Made by a program: the position numbers and the translations under genes. From positions 35,629-99,628 of the forward strand of contig JAIXXB010000003.1 of NCBI GenBank assembly GCA_027490955.1: a DNA stretch of 64,000 bases, given 5' to 3'. This DNA is from Rhodobacter sp. GTDB lineage: Bacteria > Pseudomonadota > Alphaproteobacteria > Rhodobacterales > Rhodobacteraceae. The stretch's first letter is position 1, and the number at the start of each line of letters is the position of its first letter. This document shows positions 60,316 to 64,000 of the stretch, piece by piece. The notes beneath the pieces were generated by a model. It saw only the letters and a program-made list of their open reading frames with translations, did not search any database and had not been told where the DNA came from.

Positions 60316-63300
60316 ATGTCCCATCCGCGATTCATCCATCTGCGCACCCATACTGAGCATTCCTTGCTGGAAGGTGCTGTGCCGCTGAAATCATTGATTA
60401 AGCTGTGCGCAAAGCACCAAATGCCCGCTGTGGCGGTGACCGACACGAACAACCTTTTTGCCGCATTAGAGTTTTCGGTATCGGCCAAAGAGGTAGGGCT
60501 GCAGCCGATTGTTGGGTGCCAAATCTCATTGGCCTATGATCCTGCCCCCCTTGGCGCACAGCCCCGCCCGCCTGCGCCCCTTGTTTTGCTGGCGCAGAAT
60601 GAGGCGGGGTATATGAACCTGATGAAGCTGAACTCGGCCCTGTATATTGGCAAGGGCGGGCAGGTGCCGCAGGTGACCATGGCGGAACTGGCGGCCCATG
60701 CGGCAGGGCTGATTTGCCTGACGGGGGGCAGCGATGGCCCTTTGGGGCGGCTGATCCGCGCCGGCCAGATGCCCCGCGCGCTTGATCTGATGCGCGCGCT
60801 GGCGGCGGCCTTTCCCCAGCGGCTGTATGTAGAGATTCAGCGCCACCCCACGGGGGGCACTTTGCCAGATGCCGAGGCACAGACCGAAGCGCCGATGCTG
60901 GAAATCGCCTATGACATGGCCCTGCCCATCGTGGCCACCAATGATGTCTATCTCCCCGAAGCCACTATGTACGAGGCGCATGACGCGCTGATTTGCATTG
61001 CCGAAGGAGCCTATGTCGATCAGCAAACCCCGCGCCGCCGCCTGACCCCGCAGCATTATTTCAAGACCGAGGGCGAGATGGCCGCCCTATTTGCCGACCT
61101 GCCCGAGGCGCTGGAAAACACTATTGAAATCGCCCGCCGCTGCGCCTTTGCCGCATATAAGCGTAAACCAATCCTGCCCCGCTTTGCCGATGACGAGGTA
61201 GAGGAATTGCGCCGCCAAGCCCATGCTGGGCTGACAGCGCGGCTGGCGGTGATTCCCCATGCCGCCAGTGTCGAAGAATACACAGCGCGTTTGGATTTCG
61301 AGCTGGATGTTATCATCAATATGGGCTTTCCAGGCTATTTCCTGATCGTGGCCGATTTCATCAAATGGGCCAAAGAGCAGGGCATTCCTGTGGGGCCAGG
61401 GCGCGGTTCGGGGGCGGGCAGTTTGGTGGCCTATGCGCTGACGATCACTGACCTTGACCCCTTGCGCTATGCCTTGTTGTTCGAGCGTTTCCTCAACCCC
61501 GAACGCGTGTCGATGCCCGATTTTGACATCGATTTTTGCATGGATCGCCGCGAGGAGGTGATCCAATATGTGCAGCAAAGATATGGGCGCGACCGCGTGG
61601 GCCAGATCATCACCTTTGGTGCGCTTTTGTCCAAGGCCGCTGTGCGCGATGTAGGGCGTGTGTTGCAATTGCCCTATGGGCAGGTGGATCGCCTGTCCAA
61701 ACTGATCCCACTGGAAGGGGTAAAGCCCGTCTCGATCACCAAGGCGCTGGCGGATGAGCCGCGCCTGCGCGAGGCGGCCCGCGAAGAGGTGGTTGCGCGG
61801 CTGTTGAATTATGGCGCGCAGATCGAAGGGCTGTATCGCAATGCCTCGACCCATGCGGCGGGTGTGGTGATTGGCGATCGGCCTTTGGACGAGTTGGTGC
61901 CCCTATACCAAGATCCGCGTTCCGATATGCCCGCCACCCAGTTTAACATGAAATGGGTCGAGGCGGCGGGGCTGGTCAAGTTCGACTTTCTGGGTCTGAA
62001 AACCCTAACTGTTATTCAAAACGCGCTGCATCTTCTTTCAAAGCGCGGGGTGAATATTGATATCAGCCTGATCCCGCTGGACGATCAGGCGACCTATGAT
62101 CTGTATGCCAGTGCCAAAACAGTGGCCGTGTTTCAGGTGGAATCCAGCGGCATGATGGACGCGCTGCGGCGCATGAAACCCACCTGTATCGAAGATATCG
62201 TGGCCCTTGTGGCCCTGTATCGCCCTGGCCCGATGGAGAATATCCCAACCTATTGCGAGGTGAAAAACGGCCTGCGCCCGTTGGAATCGCTGCACCCGAC
62301 CATCGACCATATTTTGGCCGAAACCCAAGGCATCATCGTGTACCAAGAACAGGTGATGGAGATTGCCAAGGTGATGGCGGGATACAGCCTTGGCGGGGCA
62401 GATTTGCTGCGCCGCGCCATGGGTAAAAAGATCAAAGAAGAAATGGACAAAGAACGCCCAAAGTTTATTGAAGGGGCAGCAAAAACCCATAACGTGCCCG
62501 CCGCTAAGGCAGGCGAAGTCTTTGATCTGCTGGAAAAATTCGCCAATTACGGGTTCAACAAATCCCACGCTGCGGCCTATGCGGTGGTGTCTTATCAAAC
62601 CGCCTATCTTAAGGCCAATTACCCCGTGGAATTCATGGCAGCGGTGATGAATTGCGATATTCATCTGACCGATAAATTGGCCGTCTATAAGCGCGAAGTA
62701 GATAAGCTGGGCATCACCATGCGCACGCCTTGCGTGAATGGCAGTGAGGCGACTTTTTCGGTGCAGGGTGGGGCGGTGGTCTATGCCCTTGGCGGGTTGA
62801 AAGGCGTGGGCTTCGAGGCGATGCGGCTGATCACAGCGGCACGCGGCGATGCGCCCTTTACCACCCTATTCGATTTTGCCCGCCGCGTGGATTTGAAACG
62901 CGTGGGCAAGCGACCCTTGGAAATGCTGGCCCGTGCAGGCGGGTTTGACGCGCTGGATGGCAACCGCGCAAAGGTGTTTGACAGCCTTGACGCGCTTGCC
63001 GCCTATTCCGCAGCGGTGCATGAGGCAAAGGCATCATCCCAAGTCAGCCTGTTTGGGGAAAGCGGTAGCGACATCCAAGAACCGCGCCTGCCGTTCCGCG
63101 ATGATTGGCTGCCACTGGAACGGCTGGCGCAGGAACATATGGCGGTGGGCTTTTACCTATCGGGCCATCCGCTGGATGACTATATGCCCGCCCTAAAACG
63201 CCGTGATGTCAAGACCTTAGCTGAAATCACCCGCCTAGCCCAGCGCGGCCCTATGGTGGCCAAAATGGCGGGGTCTGTGTCGGCCAAACAAGAACGCAAA

Positions 63301-63741
63301 TCGGCCAAGGGCAATCGCTTTGCTTTTGTTTCGCTGTCCGATCCGACGGGCCTATATGAGGTGACGGTGTTTTCCGACACGCTAGAGGCCGCGCGCGATC
63401 ATCTGGAAGTGGGGCGCAATGTGGTGCTGACAGTCGAGGCAACGTTAGAGGGCGAGACGCTGAAACTGCTGGCCCGCGCCGCCCAACCCGTTGATTCTGT
63501 TGCCAATACAGCCGAGGCCGCCGACCTGCGCGTGCATATCAACCGCCCCGAGGCGGCAGCATCGCTGGCAAGTCTTTTGGGCAACCTAAACGGCCCTGCC
63601 CGCGCCAAGATTTTCCTATGCGTGCCAGATGCCGAGGGGCGCGAAGTGGATATTGAACTGCCCAAAACCTATCCCATCACGCCGCAGATCAAAGGCGCGA
63701 TCAAGGCGATGGGCGGGGTGGTTTTGGTCGAGGAAGTCTGA
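60316..63741 (+). CDS. dnaE: DNA polymerase III alpha subunit
   Basis: 1141 residues, replicative polymerase. N-terminal PHP domain (FIHLRTHTEHSLLEGAVPLK), C-family polymerase palm with GPGRGSGAGSLVAYAL and the catalytic aspartates of PDFDIDFCMDRREEVI near residue 400, YRNASTHAAGVVIGDRPLDE, helix-hairpin-helix region and a C-terminal OB fold (RKSAKGNRFAFVSLSDPTG). Length and motif order are those of DnaE1. The gene stands alone, divergent from xdhA, and is followed by iterons and palindromes. Confidence 0.97.
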   Translation: MSHPRFIHLRTHTEHSLLEGAVPLKSLIKLCAKHQMPAVAVTDTNNLFAALEFSVSAKEVGLQPIVGCQISLAYDPAPLGAQPRPPAPLVLLAQNEAGYMNLMKLNSALYIGKGGQVPQVTMAELAAHAAGLICLTGGSDGPLGRLIRAGQMPRALDLMRALAAAFPQRLYVEIQRHPTGGTLPDAEAQTEAPMLEIAYDMALPIVATNDVYLPEATMYEAHDALICIAEGAYVDQQTPRRRLTPQHYFKTEGEMAALFADLPEALENTIEIARRCAFAAYKRKPILPRFADDEVEELRRQAHAGLTARLAVIPHAASVEEYTARLDFELDVIINMGFPGYFLIVADFIKWAKEQGIPVGPGRGSGAGSLVAYALTITDLDPLRYALLFERFLNPERVSMPDFDIDFCMDRREEVIQYVQQRYGRDRVGQIITFGALLSKAAVRDVGRVLQLPYGQVDRLSKLIPLEGVKPVSITKALADEPRLREAAREEVVARLLNYGAQIEGLYRNASTHAAGVVIGDRPLDELVPLYQDPRSDMPATQFNMKWVEAAGLVKFDFLGLKTLTVIQNALHLLSKRGVNIDISLIPLDDQATYDLYASAKTVAVFQVESSGMMDALRRMKPTCIEDIVALVALYRPGPMENIPTYCEVKNGLRPLESLHPTIDHILAETQGIIVYQEQVMEIAKVMAGYSLGGADLLRRAMGKKIKEEMDKERPKFIEGAAKTHNVPAAKAGEVFDLLEKFANYGFNKSHAAAYAVVSYQTAYLKANYPVEFMAAVMNCDIHLTDKLAVYKREVDKLGITMRTPCVNGSEATFSVQGGAVVYALGGLKGVGFEAMRLITAARGDAPFTTLFDFARRVDLKRVGKRPLEMLARAGGFDALDGNRAKVFDSLDALAAYSAAVHEAKASSQVSLFGESGSDIQEPRLPFRDDWLPLERLAQEHMAVGFYLSGHPLDDYMPALKRRDVKTLAEITRLAQRGPMVAKMAGSVSAKQERKSAKGNRFAFVSLSDPTGLYEVTVFSDTLEAARDHLEVGRNVVLTVEATLEGETLKLLARAAQPVDSVANTAEAADLRVHINRPEAAASLASLLGNLNGPARAKIFLCVPDAEGREVDIELPKTYPITPQIKGAIKAMGGVVLVEEV

Positions 63742-63745
63742 CGTT

Positions 63746-63804
63746 TCCCCCGTCTGGTTCGCGTCGGTTTTACGTCTGTTTCGCGTATGGCATCCGTCCC
63801 GACA
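63746..63804 (-). repeat. 11-bp iteron array (4 units) with conserved 5' box, after dnaE
   Basis: Minus-strand reading: box TGTCGGGACGGATG from 63804, then CATACGCGAAA (63789-63779), CAGACGTAAAA (63778-63768), CCGACGCGAAC (63767-63757) and CAGACGGGGGA (63756-63746), an exact 11-base period. The first 22 bases are identical to those at 25191-25212. The array starts five bases after the dnaE stop codon. Confidence 0.75.
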
Positions 63805-63811
63805 GGCAAAG

Positions 63812-63831
63812 GGTGCGTGATGTCACGCACC
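63812..63831. promoter_or_regulatory. Palindrome GGTGCGTGA-TG-TCACGCACC
   Basis: Nine-base perfect arms (63812-63820 and 63823-63831) around a two-base centre. A closely related dyad with the same GGTGCGTG half-site lies 50 bases further on (63862-63880). The pair could be two operator sites for the gene beyond the window or a hairpin in the dnaE 3' region. Confidence 0.5.
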
Positions 63832-63861
63832 AAATTGGGCGGGGTGTGGGGAATTAACAGT

Positions 63862-63893
63862 GGTGCGTGCAAGCACGCACTCTTGTCTCTTTT
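63862..63893 (+). terminator. Hairpin with T-rich tail downstream of dnaE
   Basis: GTGCGTGC (63863-63870), loop AA, GCACGCAC (63873-63880), then TCTTGTCTCTTTT. The stem followed by a pyrimidine/T-rich run is the best candidate for the dnaE terminator, 122 bases after the stop. The two-base loop means the top pairs would open. Confidence 0.5.
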
Positions 63894-63914
63894 AAATCTG
63901 TCATGATGATGGAG

Positions 63915-63978
63915 GCAGGCGAGACCCCGGCGCACCCTTGGGACTGTGATCCCGTAGCGTAGCTTGGGGCTCGCCTGC
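63915..63978 (+). ncRNA. Probable structured RNA or mRNA leader at window end
   Basis: GCAGGCGAG (63915-63923) pairs with CTCGCCTGC (63970-63978), extended inside by CCCC (63925-63928) with GGGG (63966-63969), giving a 13-bp stem with one bulged base. Inside is a hairpin GGGA-ctgtga-TCCC (63940-63953). The fold is too good for chance and lies upstream of whatever gene starts after 64000. A short ORF MMMEAGETPAHPWDCDPVA (63904-63963) spans its 5' arm and hairpin but has no ribosome binding site. I do not recognise it as a known riboswitch class. Confidence 0.45.
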
Positions 63979-64000
63979 TGACCGACTTTTAACCTGAACA

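Noticed and set aside
63904..63963. 19-codon ORF MMMEAGETPAHPWDCDPVA as a leader peptide
   Set aside because: No ribosome binding site and no run of regulatory codons. The bases are better explained by the RNA stem and internal hairpin.

Overview
The window looks like an ordinary, densely coded chromosomal stretch from an alphaproteobacterium of the Rhodobacterales (Roseobacter/Rhodobacteraceae type). The basis is overall protein character, high GC with strong GC3, a tandem glycine riboswitch ahead of gcvTHP, a two-subunit molybdenum xanthine dehydrogenase, an FeS-type bacterial cryptochrome/photolyase, and a recurrent intergenic element built on GGATATTTG. No rRNA, tRNA, CRISPR array, intact insertion sequence or prophage gene is visible. 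The genus cannot be fixed from the sequence alone.

Layout. 1-2.6 kb: the 3' end of a malic enzyme and prpE (propionyl-CoA synthetase), with a TTTGCAAA cluster between them. 2.6-8.8 kb (minus): a carbohydrate operon with TIM-barrel isomerase, periplasmic binding protein, Gfo/Idh/MocA oxidoreductase, RbsA-like ATPase, RbsC-like permease and an ABM-domain protein. It diverges from a ROK regulator and a second, signal-peptide-less copy of the binding protein (9-11.4 kb, plus). 11.4-16.8 kb: nadK, glyA, a DUF817 relic, a small membrane protein, an alpha/beta hydrolase, cytochrome b561 and azlCD. 16.8-24.9 kb (minus): gcvP, gcvH, gcvT with riboswitch, gltX, and leuA with a leucine-rich leader peptide. 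25.2-31.2 kb: SDR plus photolyase, an exported 20-unit MORN protein, nadE and a DUF1801 protein. 31.4-38.0 kb: the rod-shape cluster mreBCD-mrdA-mrdB followed by a 2-hydroxyacid dehydrogenase. 38-44.5 kb: EamA and TerC-type membrane proteins, an uncharacterised anchored protein, a broken PemK/MazF-type toxin gene, a second 2-hydroxyacid dehydrogenase, an SH3-domain protein and a cation diffusion facilitator. 44.6-50.4 kb: two aminotransferases, a ThDP enzyme and a glutamine-synthetase-like ligase. 50.7-60.1 kb (minus): xdhA-xdhB-xdhC fused in one operon to a BMP-type nucleoside/purine ABC importer. 60.3-63.7 kb: dnaE. The window ends in a palindrome-rich region with a probable structured RNA.

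Most interesting observations. (1) The ROK regulator is paired with a full-length paralogue of the transporter's binding protein that has lost only its signal peptide, suggesting a cytoplasmic ligand sensor. (2) An 11-bp-period iteron array with a shared 5' box occurs at two distant loci (25.2 kb and 63.8 kb). (3) A two-hairpin GGATATTTG element is present about ten times, and copies lie in frame inside both xdhA and xdhB. (4) Two gene relics, a DUF817 tail and a multiply broken PemK/MazF toxin, are hidden in apparently empty DNA. No complete novel defence or biosynthetic system was recognised.
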